From Bathymodiolus thermophilus thioautotrophic gill symbiont (GTDB lineage: Bacteria; Pseudomonadota; Gammaproteobacteria; PS1; Pseudothioglobaceae): DNA of 64,000 nt. The stretch lies in contig NZ_CP024634.1 in assembly GCF_003711265.1 (NCBI RefSeq), positions 310,001 to 374,000 of the forward strand, given 5' to 3'. The notes under the pieces were generated by a model. It searched no databases. It worked only from the letters and a program-made list of their open reading frames with translations, and was not told the origin of the DNA. The position numbers and the translations under genes were made by a program. Position 1 is the stretch's first letter; each line of letters begins with the position of its first letter. Shown here one piece after another: positions 28,507-37,800 of this stretch.

Positions 28507-28519
28507 ATTCTTTGAATTT

Positions 28520-28660
28520 GGGTCTATTATGTCGCAATTGGCAAAAACCTGAACCAGTAAGGTTCAAGGCGGAAAGTCGAGAATTACCGCAGGCTTCCCA
28601 CTTCCAACACCACGCAGAAAATTTCTGAGAGTGCAAGGCGGGCTTGCTCAATAGCAATCC
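28520..28660 (-). ncRNA. ssrS: 6S RNA
   Basis: On the minus strand upstream of fau lies an RNA-like segment with the diagnostic 6S phrase CGCCTTGAACCTTACTGGTTCAGG (E. coli has CACCTTGAACC-AAGGGTTCAAGG). The two ends can pair (GGATTGCTATT near the 5' end with AATAGACCC at the 3' end), as in the 6S closing stem. A TAGGAT -10-like box lies just upstream at about 28670. 6S RNA binds the sigma-70 holoenzyme as a promoter mimic. Ends are approximate: the length drawn (141 nt) is shorter than the usual ~180, so one or both ends may extend. Confidence 0.82.
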
Positions 28661-28796
28661 ATCTCATATCCTATTTATTTATTTATCGGCTCAGGGGATA
28701 GAGCTAATTACAAACATAATAGACAATTACTATTATAGACTTATGTTATTGCATAGAGCGTAAAATTCAACACATTATTATTTTTTAGGGTTTGCC

Positions 28797-30176
28797 GTGA
28801 ATTCAACTGATTTCTCTTCATTAAGTTTAAAACCTGATTTACTCAAAAATCTCAGCAGTTTGGGTTATGAATCAATGACGCCTATTCAAGCATTAAGTTT
28901 GCCTATTATTTTGTCAGGTGAAGATGTGATTGGACAAGGTAAAACGGGTTCTGGAAAAACGGCAGCCTTTGGCTTGGGTTTGTTGCAAAAACTCGATACC
29001 ACATCATTTAAAGCACAATCACTGGTTTTATGTCCAACGCGTGAATTGGCAGATCAAGTGGCAAGTGAAATTCGTAAACTTGCTAGAGCCATTCATAACA
29101 TTAAAGTGTTAACGCTTTGTGGTGGCACTCCTTTTGGGCCACAAATTGGCTCGTTGGAACACGGCACACACATTGTGGTCGGTACACCGGGGCGTATTGA
29201 GGAGCATTTGCGCAAAGGTACGCTTAAATTGGACAATATCAATACGCTGGTGTTGGATGAAGCAGACAGAATGTTGGATATGGGTTTCCAAGATACCATT
29301 GACCAAATTATTGAAAAAATTCCCAGTCATCGTCAAACCTTATTATTCAGCGCCACCTATCCTGATGAAATCGCCTCTATTACCGATAGAGTGATGCAAA
29401 ACCCTACTGTGGTTGAAGCATCTTCTGTTGATGAAGAATCGACCATTAAGCAATATTTTCATTTAACCAATACAGATGATGAGCGTATGATAGCCCTGCG
29501 ATTATTATTGGTAAAGCACAAGCCCGATTCTGCATTGGTGTTTTGTAACACCAAAAATGACACCCAAGATGTGGCGGATGAATTGGCTTATTATAAGTTT
29601 TATGCCATTTCTATTCATGGCGATTTAGATCAACGAGAACGCGACCAAGCACTTATTCGCTTTTCCAACGGCAGCGTCTCCGTATTGGTGGCAACTGATG
29701 TAGCAGCACGAGGATTGGATATTGACGATTTAGATATGGTCATCAACTTCAACATTGCCCACGACCCAGAAGTGCACACCCATCGTATTGGACGCACAGG
29801 CAGAGCAGGGAAGTACGGCATTGCCTGCACGCTTTATAGCGATAGAGAAATGCGTAAATTAGACGCTTTAGAGATTGATTTGGCAGGTTGTAACGACCCA
29901 TTGCCAAGTGATAATTATTTAGACAAGCCCCTTAAAAAACCGACCATGACCACACTGAAAATTGATGGCGGTAAAAAACAAAAACTCCGTCCCGGTGATA
30001 TTGTTGGTGGATTGACGGGAAAAGGTGGCATTCCAGGTGACAAAATTGGTAAGATTAATGTTGGTAGTAACTGGTCGTATGTGGCTGTTAGTTCAGAGTT
30101 AGTTAAAACAGCGTTGAAAAAAATTCAAAATGATAAACTTAAGGGTAAAACTTTTAGAGTTCGGATTTTATCTTAG
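28797..30176 (+). CDS. dbpA: DEAD-box ATP-dependent RNA helicase DbpA
   Basis: The 459-aa helicase (E. coli 457) acts in 50S assembly, targeted to 23S rRNA hairpin 92. Visible motifs: GQGKTGSGKTAAF, PTRELADQV, TPGRIEEH, LDEADRMLDMGF, SATYP, ATDVAARGLD and HRIGRTGRAG. The C-terminal ~75 residues form the DbpA-specific RNA-binding domain (RPGDIVGGLTGKGGIPGDKI; GKTFRVRILS). The start is GTG at 28797. A family A element inserted directly at the stop codon; the duplicated target TTAGG contains the TAG. A degraded partial copy of this 3' end occurs at 50910. Confidence 0.96.
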   Translation: MNSTDFSSLSLKPDLLKNLSSLGYESMTPIQALSLPIILSGEDVIGQGKTGSGKTAAFGLGLLQKLDTTSFKAQSLVLCPTRELADQVASEIRKLARAIHNIKVLTLCGGTPFGPQIGSLEHGTHIVVGTPGRIEEHLRKGTLKLDNINTLVLDEADRMLDMGFQDTIDQIIEKIPSHRQTLLFSATYPDEIASITDRVMQNPTVVEASSVDEESTIKQYFHLTNTDDERMIALRLLLVKHKPDSALVFCNTKNDTQDVADELAYYKFYAISIHGDLDQRERDQALIRFSNGSVSVLVATDVAARGLDIDDLDMVINFNIAHDPEVHTHRIGRTGRAGKYGIACTLYSDREMRKLDALEIDLAGCNDPLPSDNYLDKPLKKPTMTTLKIDGGKKQKLRPGDIVGGLTGKGGIPGDKIGKINVGSNWSYVAVSSELVKTALKKIQNDKLKGKTFRVRILS

Positions 30177-30177
30177 G

Positions 30178-30338
30178 GAGACCTTTGCATAAATATAAAT
30201 AATCATCAAGAATCCACTTTTCACCCACTTGGTAATTTTTTAAACCCAGCCTTAGTCCTGCCAGGACAAGGTTTAAGAAAATCACCAAGTGGGCAAAAAT
30301 TGAATTTTGCTAATCATCCATATTTATGCAAAGGTCTC
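30178..30338 (+). repeat. Family A palindromic element at the dbpA stop, with 5-bp duplication
   Basis: The 161-bp copy has ends GAGACCTTTGCATAAATAT / ATATTTATGCAAAGGTCTC. TTAGG is duplicated on both sides (30173-30177 and 30339-30343). The left duplicate includes the dbpA stop codon. Confidence 0.92.
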
Positions 30339-30803
30339 TTAGGGCTTAATTTAGTTTTTTGCCTGATTTCTTGTTTTCTATTTTTTTTTAATCACCTTGG
30401 TTGGCTTGTGTTTTACGCTTGATATACATTCCCAAGCAGAGTTTGGGAACTGTGAAAAAACAGTTAAACTCTATTCATTTTTACTTGATGTGGTTTTGAG
30501 GTAAAAAAATTAAGTTGAGTGTGATTTAAATTTAATCTTAGTAAAAAATTACAACAGGTTTCTTGTCATTTTATTAAAAATCAGTTTTTAGTGCCTTATT
30601 ATAAGGGCTGTTTCTTGGTAAAGAACTTAATAATTAGGGTGCCTTACTCGGTCTAGTATTTTCAAAGGCTTAGACAATTATGCTTCAATGGATAGAATGC
30701 TTAAATCACCCTAAAGTGTTAATTTTTAGAAAAGTCAAATTTTTCCACACGCCATTTAAGTAAAAGGGCGACTGTAATTTTTGATTTTCGAAGTAGGTAA
30801 CTT
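30339..30803. other. Non-coding gap, nothing recognised
   Basis: About 465 bp of AT-rich sequence follow the MITE. A short hairpin-like GCAGAGTTTGGGAACTGTG region near 30435 and several poly-T tracts occur, but no ORF above 40 codons, RNA gene or known repeat was identified. Confidence 0.4.
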
Positions 30804-32924
30804 TTATTGGGTATTTTGCGCTTTGGACAAACGGTGTTTGTTGATATCTTTAACAAATAGTTCTATCAATACTTTTCTCACGCCCCCAAAAATCTCTTCA
30901 AACAATACTCTGAAGTCGTTTTTATCAAGATAAAAATTACCTTGTGCAGTTAATTGTCTAGCAAAAATGACAGGTGCATTGTCTTTTTTATCACGGCAAG
31001 TTTGAAGGGCGTCATCTACTTGCTGATGAATATCATTTAATGCTCGATCAAGTGCTGGATCTCTTGTTCCGGTATATGTCGTTATACTACACAGATAACG
31101 CGTGACTCTCTTGAGGCATTTACCTCCGCCTCCGAGTTTACTTATAGTGATGGGCGCCCATTTTGTACACTCATTTTTCCAGCATGCTGAATCTAAGGAT
31201 TGTCCTTGGCTATTAATGTTATATTCTTTTCCAAACTCACTTCTTCCAGCCTCGGTCATTCTCCTGTCTACATGGGTTAGGAATCTTTTTGCATTATCGT
31301 GATAGAGTTGACAACTTTGATCATTGATGGGCTTTTTGGCTGCATAGAACTTGTTGATGGTGCTAATTTTAGTTTGGGCCAATAGGTGGTTATAAGATTT
31401 ACCATAAGTATGTAGGAAATCCTTAAAGGTGGCGTTGATAGTTGTTTTGCCAGGAACATCTATTTGAACAATATGGTTTAAATTGTAGGTAGAAAAGTGA
31501 CTTTTGTAATCTCGAAAGATATCGTCTAAACACTTGCTGATTTTTCGTGATTTTTTGCCTCTTAAAAAGTTGATGCTATTGTCCATGCCACAAAATTCAA
31601 TGGTTTGTTGGGAGATGACACTGGGTATGGGTACACTAACTCTAAGGGGTCCTGTTCTAAGGCCTGTTGCTGTGTAATCGTAGGTAGTCGTCCAGCCTTC
31701 ATCTTCAAAATTAGTGGTTGTTGTTAATTTATGAATAAGTGTTGCGATATTGTCAGAGTTAAAGATAGAGTATGCGCGATATTCTACGCCTTTATCTAAG
31801 TTAGGCGTGTTTCTCAAGGTAATAACAAAGTAGCGTGCTGCAAGTGTAAGGTTGCTGTCTGCAAGATATTCACTGGGGTCGGATATGTTACCGATAATCC
31901 AAGTATTGTCTAGCACCGTAGATTTATTCGTGAGTACATTGCCATTTAGCAACTCTATTTCGTTGCCAAAGTTATTTGTTTTTGGGGCGAGGCTGTCCAA
32001 ACCGGTGATTTTAATAGAGTCTATTCTGCCGCTATCAGTTAAATTATGCCATTGATCATCTTGAGTTACAATGGTAATCATCTTGCCTGAATTATTTGAT
32101 GCGTCCATAAAATCAATTAATTTTTTAAAGATTGGAGAGGCTTTAATCCATCTGCTTGCAAAGAGTTGTTTTAAATATGTTTTTAATGAATCAACATTGC
32201 GTAAATATTCTGATTGAAAAATTTTGGATAGTTTTGCATTGATATCCGGTGTGATTTTGTTGATAGCCATTGCATCTTTATCAACTAGAGTTTCTAAAGC
32301 AGGGCGCGCTCCTTCCAATACTCTTTTTTCTATATTTTCTCCTGACGCATATTCATAATAAGTCAAATGATTAAGGTTGTAGATTCTTTGCTGGGCTTTT
32401 GCGAGCGCCTTTTTAGCAAGGTTTGCTCGATCAAATCCACTGAGTATTATGCCTAAAATAGGGTTTGTCCAACCAATAAGGGCGTTTACTTTTTCCAGTG
32501 TTGTTGAGTTTGGATTGCTAAAAACATCTGCTATTTGCCATATAACTATTGCCGCCATTACGACTATGCCAATAGGTCCTAGTGCTTCCCCCAATGTTTC
32601 TGCTGTTGTAGCTGCCGCTTCTTCTACTAAAGCTTCAGTTGAATCTAATGCTTCTCCCGTTAGTTCTTCTACGCCTAGTTCTGAGTTAGCATTTAAAGTC
32701 TCAACATTTCCATTAGCAAAATCGGCATATTCTTCGTTTGTTTCTGGGAAAGTGCCTTCTTCACGAGCATTTTGATACTTTAGATTGGTTTCTTCTTGCT
32801 CTGAAAACTTATCTTGAAATTCATTTTTATTGGGTGTGCAAATGCCTGCGGAAAAAACATTGAGACTAAATGTGAGTAAAGCAACCGAAGCCAAGGTTGG
32901 AAGTTTAAAATTTGTTAATGCCAT
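30804..32924 (-). CDS. Large exported protein with a hydrophobic helical segment, toxin-like, function unknown
   Basis: The 706-aa product has a signal peptide (MALTNFKLPTLASVALLTFS LNVFSAG). An acidic helix-rich region (40-110) leads into a strongly hydrophobic hairpin (ALGPIGIVVMAAIVIWQIAD at about 115-135, then ALIGWTNPILGIILSGFD). A long mixed region with a strand-rich centre follows, and the cysteine-containing C-terminal part includes CWKNECTKWAP. The buried hydrophobic hairpin in an otherwise soluble secreted protein is seen in pore-forming toxins, but I cannot match a family. It is the first of six minus-strand exported proteins. Its signal peptide resembles those of the 40709 and 46233 products. 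Confidence 0.75.
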   Translation of the reverse strand: MALTNFKLPTLASVALLTFSLNVFSAGICTPNKNEFQDKFSEQEETNLKYQNAREEGTFPETNEEYADFANGNVETLNANSELGVEELTGEALDSTEALVEEAAATTAETLGEALGPIGIVVMAAIVIWQIADVFSNPNSTTLEKVNALIGWTNPILGIILSGFDRANLAKKALAKAQQRIYNLNHLTYYEYASGENIEKRVLEGARPALETLVDKDAMAINKITPDINAKLSKIFQSEYLRNVDSLKTYLKQLFASRWIKASPIFKKLIDFMDASNNSGKMITIVTQDDQWHNLTDSGRIDSIKITGLDSLAPKTNNFGNEIELLNGNVLTNKSTVLDNTWIIGNISDPSEYLADSNLTLAARYFVITLRNTPNLDKGVEYRAYSIFNSDNIATLIHKLTTTTNFEDEGWTTTYDYTATGLRTGPLRVSVPIPSVISQQTIEFCGMDNSINFLRGKKSRKISKCLDDIFRDYKSHFSTYNLNHIVQIDVPGKTTINATFKDFLHTYGKSYNHLLAQTKISTINKFYAAKKPINDQSCQLYHDNAKRFLTHVDRRMTEAGRSEFGKEYNINSQGQSLDSACWKNECTKWAPITISKLGGGGKCLKRVTRYLCSITTYTGTRDPALDRALNDIHQQVDDALQTCRDKKDNAPVIFARQLTAQGNFYLDKNDFRVLFEEIFGGVRKVLIELFVKDINKHRLSKAQNTQ

Positions 32925-33001
32925 ATATTGCTCTATTAAGTTAATTACAATTTATAAATCTAAAATATAAAGTTACCAAACTTCAGGTGCCTTGCTCGAT
33001 A

Positions 33002-33153
33002 GGGGTTTTTGTATAAGCATGGATGGTTAGCAAAATTCCATATCGGTGATTTCTTTAAACTCTGTCCTAGCAAGACCAAAGTAGGGTTTAAAAATTTTCC
33101 AAGTGGGTGAAAAGTGGATTCTTGATGATTACTCATATCTATACACAGGTCTC
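33002..33153 (-). repeat. Family A element, degenerate inverted copy
   Basis: The 152-bp copy begins GGGGTTTTTGTATAAGCATG and ends CATATCTATACACAGGTCTC. Its interior follows the inverted orientation, with many substitutions. CGATA and TGATA flank it (4 of 5 match), consistent with an old insertion. Confidence 0.8.
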
Positions 33154-33334
33154 TGATAATAGAAATTAAATTTCTCGGCTGTAATTATAACATCGTTTGT
33201 TATAATTAGGTTGGATTCGTTGGACGCCAATCCAAAAAATAGAGATTAAAAAAAATGCACAAGCCTTAGTTGGCACAATGGTTTAACCCAGAAAAACCTT
33301 TTCACCCATCAGATAAAAACTCGAGTTCAACCCA

Positions 33335-33425
33335 ATACTATTTTTAAAAATAAACCAAATAATCTGGTGCCAATACTTGGGTGATTACAAGCCCTATTGT
33401 TCATTTTATTTTTGAAAATGGTATA
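33335..33425 (+). repeat. Family B palindromic element, complete copy
   Basis: The ends ATACTATTTTTAAAAATAAA and TTTATTTTTGAAAATGGTAT enclose CAATACTTGGGTGATTACAAGC. It is the best-preserved plus-oriented copy. Confidence 0.85.
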
Positions 33426-33579
33426 AGTTCAATTGGGTGTATTTTTTTGTAGCGAATTAAGGGATGGCTGATGTTTTTTTTGACTGACTGGCAAAGGTTG
33501 TTATGGTTACACCTTTAATCAAAATAAAATATATATTACTTATTTTGGTTTTATAGTGTCGACAGAAATTCTTTTGTTT

Positions 33580-34455
33580 TTAATGGAAGCCTGTTAAATA
33601 AATGCTACTACCTATTACTTGCACTTCTGCTAAAGAAAGAAAATTAGTGTCTAACAATTGAATCTTAACATAACGACCTTTCACATGCTGTATGCCTAAA
33701 TCAATAATCTGTTTTGGATTGGGATAAAACTTAAAGTCTTGTTGGTAAACAACGAAATTCGAATTATCAGAAATACTTACTCGATAATTAGAAAGTCTAT
33801 TTTTGCAACAATCGGTTCGATTAAAGATACGAATTTGCTCAATAAATTTGGTGCCGCCTAAATTAACCATCCACCAAGCGCCTTTTTGTTTTTTGGTATG
33901 GGAAACACTTTTGTTGCTCTCAATGCCATCAGTATTGCCATCAACTGCTCTTGAAGAGGGGCTATCATTATAAGTGCTAGATTGTGCAGTATTCTTATTA
34001 AAGGCTAGATTTCCCAACAGGGTAATCGTTAAATCAAAGATACCATATCCGGGAGTTGCTTGACTGCTGGCGATAGTTGAGCGCTCATCATCAATCGACA
34101 AATTTCGGTTTTGACATTCTGAGAGGGAGCAATAACGGGCTGCGGTTGCTACTATTTGAGAATCGCTGTTTATTTTAAAAAATACACCTTTTTTATGTTG
34201 ACCCGCATCAACTTGAGCTAAGAATGAATTTTCACCTAACTTTGTTGCAATAAAACTAGGTGATTTGGTGCCCATTGAACTGCCACCAAGTTTGCCGGTT
34301 ATTCTAGTAACCACATTTTTGTTTTGTGCCAAATCAACATCGGGAATAGTAATTGCTTGAGAGGTTACAAAGCCTGAGATAAAACGAGTGGTAGCGTGTG
34401 TTGATAAAGCAACAAAAGTAACGCTTATCAACAAAACACGAAAAAAAACAGTCAT
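33580..34455 (-). CDS. Exported F-type (fucose-binding) lectin with one copy of a novel repeat module
   Basis: The 291-aa protein has a signal peptide (MTVFFRVLLISVTFVALSTH A), one ~125-aa module (RFISGFVTSQAITIPDVDLA ... HKKGVFFKI ... ARYCSLSECQNRN ... YGIFDLTI), and a C-terminal discoidin-like domain from NLAFNKNTAQSSTYND to LSLAEVQVIGS. The latter satisfies the F-type lectin motif exactly: His in VSHTKKQKGAWW, 26 residues, Arg, then RTDCCKNR (RxD, four residues, Arg). F-type lectins bind L-fucose through these three residues. Expected location is outside the inner membrane. It looks like the short paralogue of the neighbouring 1823-aa protein. Confidence 0.88.
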   Translation of the reverse strand: MTVFFRVLLISVTFVALSTHATTRFISGFVTSQAITIPDVDLAQNKNVVTRITGKLGGSSMGTKSPSFIATKLGENSFLAQVDAGQHKKGVFFKINSDSQIVATAARYCSLSECQNRNLSIDDERSTIASSQATPGYGIFDLTITLLGNLAFNKNTAQSSTYNDSPSSRAVDGNTDGIESNKSVSHTKKQKGAWWMVNLGGTKFIEQIRIFNRTDCCKNRLSNYRVSISDNSNFVVYQQDFKFYPNPKQIIDLGIQHVKGRYVKIQLLDTNFLSLAEVQVIGSSIYLTGFH

Positions 34456-34559
34456 AAGTTTCTTGTAATAAAATTGGGTTGCGCACCATTATAACCTAAC
34501 CAATGTTGGGCTAAGGCTATTTATATGCTTGGGTGATATTTTCCGTACTTGCAGTCAAT

Positions 34560-34620
34560 GAGACCTTTGCATAAATAAAACAAACAATTTGCCAATCATT
34601 CATATTTATGCAAAGGTCTC
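34560..34620. repeat. Family A element with internal deletion (61 bp)
   Basis: Both ends are intact (GAGACCTTTGCATAAATA / CATATTTATGCAAAGGTCTC), but only about 20 bp separate them. It sits upstream of the F-type lectin gene. Confidence 0.85.
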
Positions 34621-34687
34621 CCAAGGTCAATTTTCACTTATTTATAAAAAATTACTGAATAAAATTTGCACTTTATTCGATATTTAT

Positions 34688-34745
34688 GCCTAATACTTGG
34701 GTGATTATAGGCGCCCTATTGTTCATTTTATTTTTGAAAATGGTT
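34688..34745 (+). repeat. Right half of a family B element
   Basis: CTAATACTTGGGTGATTATA through TTTATTTTTGAAAATGGTTA matches the right half of family B; the left half is missing. Confidence 0.75.
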
Positions 34746-34806
34746 AGCCTTAAAACACGACTTTATTGCTTTTATAAATCTGCTAAAACCTTGCTTATTG
34801 GTGTGA

Positions 34807-37800
34807 TTATTTCTTTGCTGGTATCATGTCGGAGCCCATTATTTGCACTTCTGCTAAAGAAAGGTAATTGTCGTCTAATAATTGAATTCTAACATAGCCA
34901 CCTTGTACACTTGGAAGGCTTAAATTAATCATTTGTTTTGGATTGGGGAATACATGAAAATCTTGTTGGTAAGTAGTGGTTGCAAAGCCAGCATTGTTAG
35001 AAATACTTACTCGATAGTTAGAAAGTCTATCTTTGCAACAATCGGTTCGGCCAAAGATACGAATGGATTTAATAAGTTTAATTCCATCTAAATTAACCTG
35101 CCACCAAGCGCCTTTTTGTTTTTTGGTATGGGAAACACTTTTGTTGTTTGAGATGCCATCGGTATTGCCATCAACTGCTTTCGAAGCAACATAATTATCA
35201 AGAGTGCTGGATTGCTCAACGGCTTTTCTAAAGGCTAAGTTAGTCAATGAAGCAATCTTTAAATCAAAAATTCCATAGCCAATAACTGTTCGATTGGTGG
35301 CTATATTTGTGTAATTGTCAGAGGTAGCCACATTACGATTTCGACAGTCTGTAAGTTCACAATAATGAGCCCCAGTTACCCTTATTTTGCCATTGCTGTC
35401 TATGGTAAAGAAGACGCCTTTTTTATGCCTACTTGTGGTAATTTGGGCTAAAAATGAATTATTACCTAACTTTATCGCAGTAAAGTCATATGAGTTAATA
35501 CCCATCGAACCGCCACCAAGTTTACCTGTTATTTGGGTAAGCTCGCTTATCGGTGAATGGGCAATAAGTTGAGTGGTAACAAAGCCTGGAATGGAAGAAA
35601 TACGAGAATCAGAATGGGTTAAAACGAGATCAAAGATACCGTAGCCATCGCTATCGTTAGTAGTGGCTACAAACTGAAAATTATCAGTTAAAGCCACATT
35701 ACGATTTCGACAGCGTGAGAGAGGGCAATAGCGAGATTGGGTTACTTTTACCTTGTTGTCCTCTATTTCAAAAAACACACCTTTTTTATGCCCACTTGTC
35801 GTGGTTTGGGCTAAGAATGAATTTTCGCTTAACTTTATTGCAGTAAAGTTAACGGGATTACCTATTGCACGACCTCCTAATTTGCCCGTTATATAAGAAA
35901 TTTTTTCAATAGCAGTAGGGTTGCTAGTTACAAAGCCTGGGATAGAATGTGTGGTAGGGCTAACAACAGCAGGTACTATTGATAAGATTAGATCGAAGAT
36001 GCCGTATCCATCAGATTTTTGACTGCCAGCTATGACTTGGTGGGAATCAGTTAAAGCCACATTACGATTTGAACATTCTGTGAGGGAACAATAACGAGCA
36101 GCAGTCGTTACTATTGTGCCATTACTGCGTGTTTCAAAGAAGACACCTTTTTTATGCGCCCCTGTAATAGTTTGAGCCAAAAATGAATTTTCACCTAACT
36201 TTATTGCAGTAAAATTAATAAATTCATCTGGACTACCTATTGAATTGCCACCAAGTTTGCCTGTTACTTTAGAAACAATATAGTTTATATTTATATTAGG
36301 AATAACAACAGGTTGCTCACCTACAAAGCTTGGGATAAAGCGATTTTTAGTGTTTACAGTAGCGTGTTCTGTTAACAAAATAAGATCAAAGATGCCATAC
36401 CCGTAAGCGTTCTTATTATTGGCAATATGCACTTGATGGTCAGTTAAAGCCACATTGCGATTTTGACATTCTGTAAGAAGACAATAGCGGGCTGCAGTTA
36501 TGACTAGGTCGCTATTGTTGTTTATTGCAAAAAACACGCCTTTTTTATATTTGTCCGTTACAATTTGCGCTAAAAATGAATTGTAGTCTAATTTTATTGC
36601 AGTGAAATCAACTGGCGCGCTTGCTGTGGCGCCACTAAACTTACCTGTTATGTGGGTAACCATATTGTTTTTATTGATCAAATGGCTATTGGGAATGGCA
36701 ATAGGTTGCGAACTTGCAAAGCTTGGAAAAAAGTGTTCGTTGGCATTAATACGGGTTGTTGATAGAATAAGATCAGAAATGCCATACCCAGAAGTTGTTT
36801 TACTACTGGCAATATTCATTTGATAGTCGGCTAAAGTTACTATGCGGTTTCGACAGTTTGCGAGAAAGCAATAACGGGCTGCAATGGTCATTACTCTATT
36901 GTCACTTATCATAAAAAAGACGCCTTTTTTATACTTATCCGTCACAGTTTGCGCCAAAAATAAATTATAGTCTAACTTTATTGCAGTGAAATCAACTGGG
37001 ATGCCTATTGAACTGCCACTAAGCATACCTGTTACATGCGTAACTATATTGGTTTTACTTATCAAATAACCCTTAGGAATGGCAACAGATCGGATGCTTA
37101 CAAAGCCTGAGACAAAGTGTTCGTTGGCATTAATATGCGTTGTTAATATAGCAAGGTCAAAGATGCCGTATCCGTTAGATGCTCGACTAGTGGATATGCT
37201 TAAGGAGGGATCGGTTAGAGCTAGGTTACGATTTTGACATTTTATGAGAGGGCAATAACGGGCTTCAGTTACCATTATATTGCCATTATCTATTTTAAAA
37301 AAGACACCTTTTTTGTGAGTATCAGTAATAATTTGAGCCAGAAATGAATTCTCGCCCAAATCTATGGCAGTGAAATTATCTATTGAGGAACTGGAAAATT
37401 TACCTGTTATCTGGGTTACTATATTACTTGCATTTATCGAAGGATTATTTGGAATAGCGGTAGGTTGAGTGGTTATAAAGCCTGAAACAAGGTATTCATT
37501 GGGGGCGATATGTGTTGTTGATAAAGTAAGATCAAAGATACCATACCCATCAACTGCCTGGCTATCGGCTATGGTTATAGGGGCATCAGTTAAAGACAGA
37601 TTGCGTTTTTGACACACTGTGAGGACGCAACGACGGGCGGCAGTTACCATTATTTTGGTATTGTCATATATTTCAAAGAAGATGCCTTTCTTATAACCAT
37701 CGCTGATGGTTTCAGCTAAAAATGAATTGTTACCCAATCCTATGGCAGTAAAATCAACTGGAGCGCCTATTGAAATGCCACCAAGCTTGCCTGTTATACG

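Noticed and set aside
28475-28657. N-terminal extension of the formyl-THF cyclo-ligase frame
   Set aside because: The region encodes 6S RNA on the same strand; the family start is at 28474.
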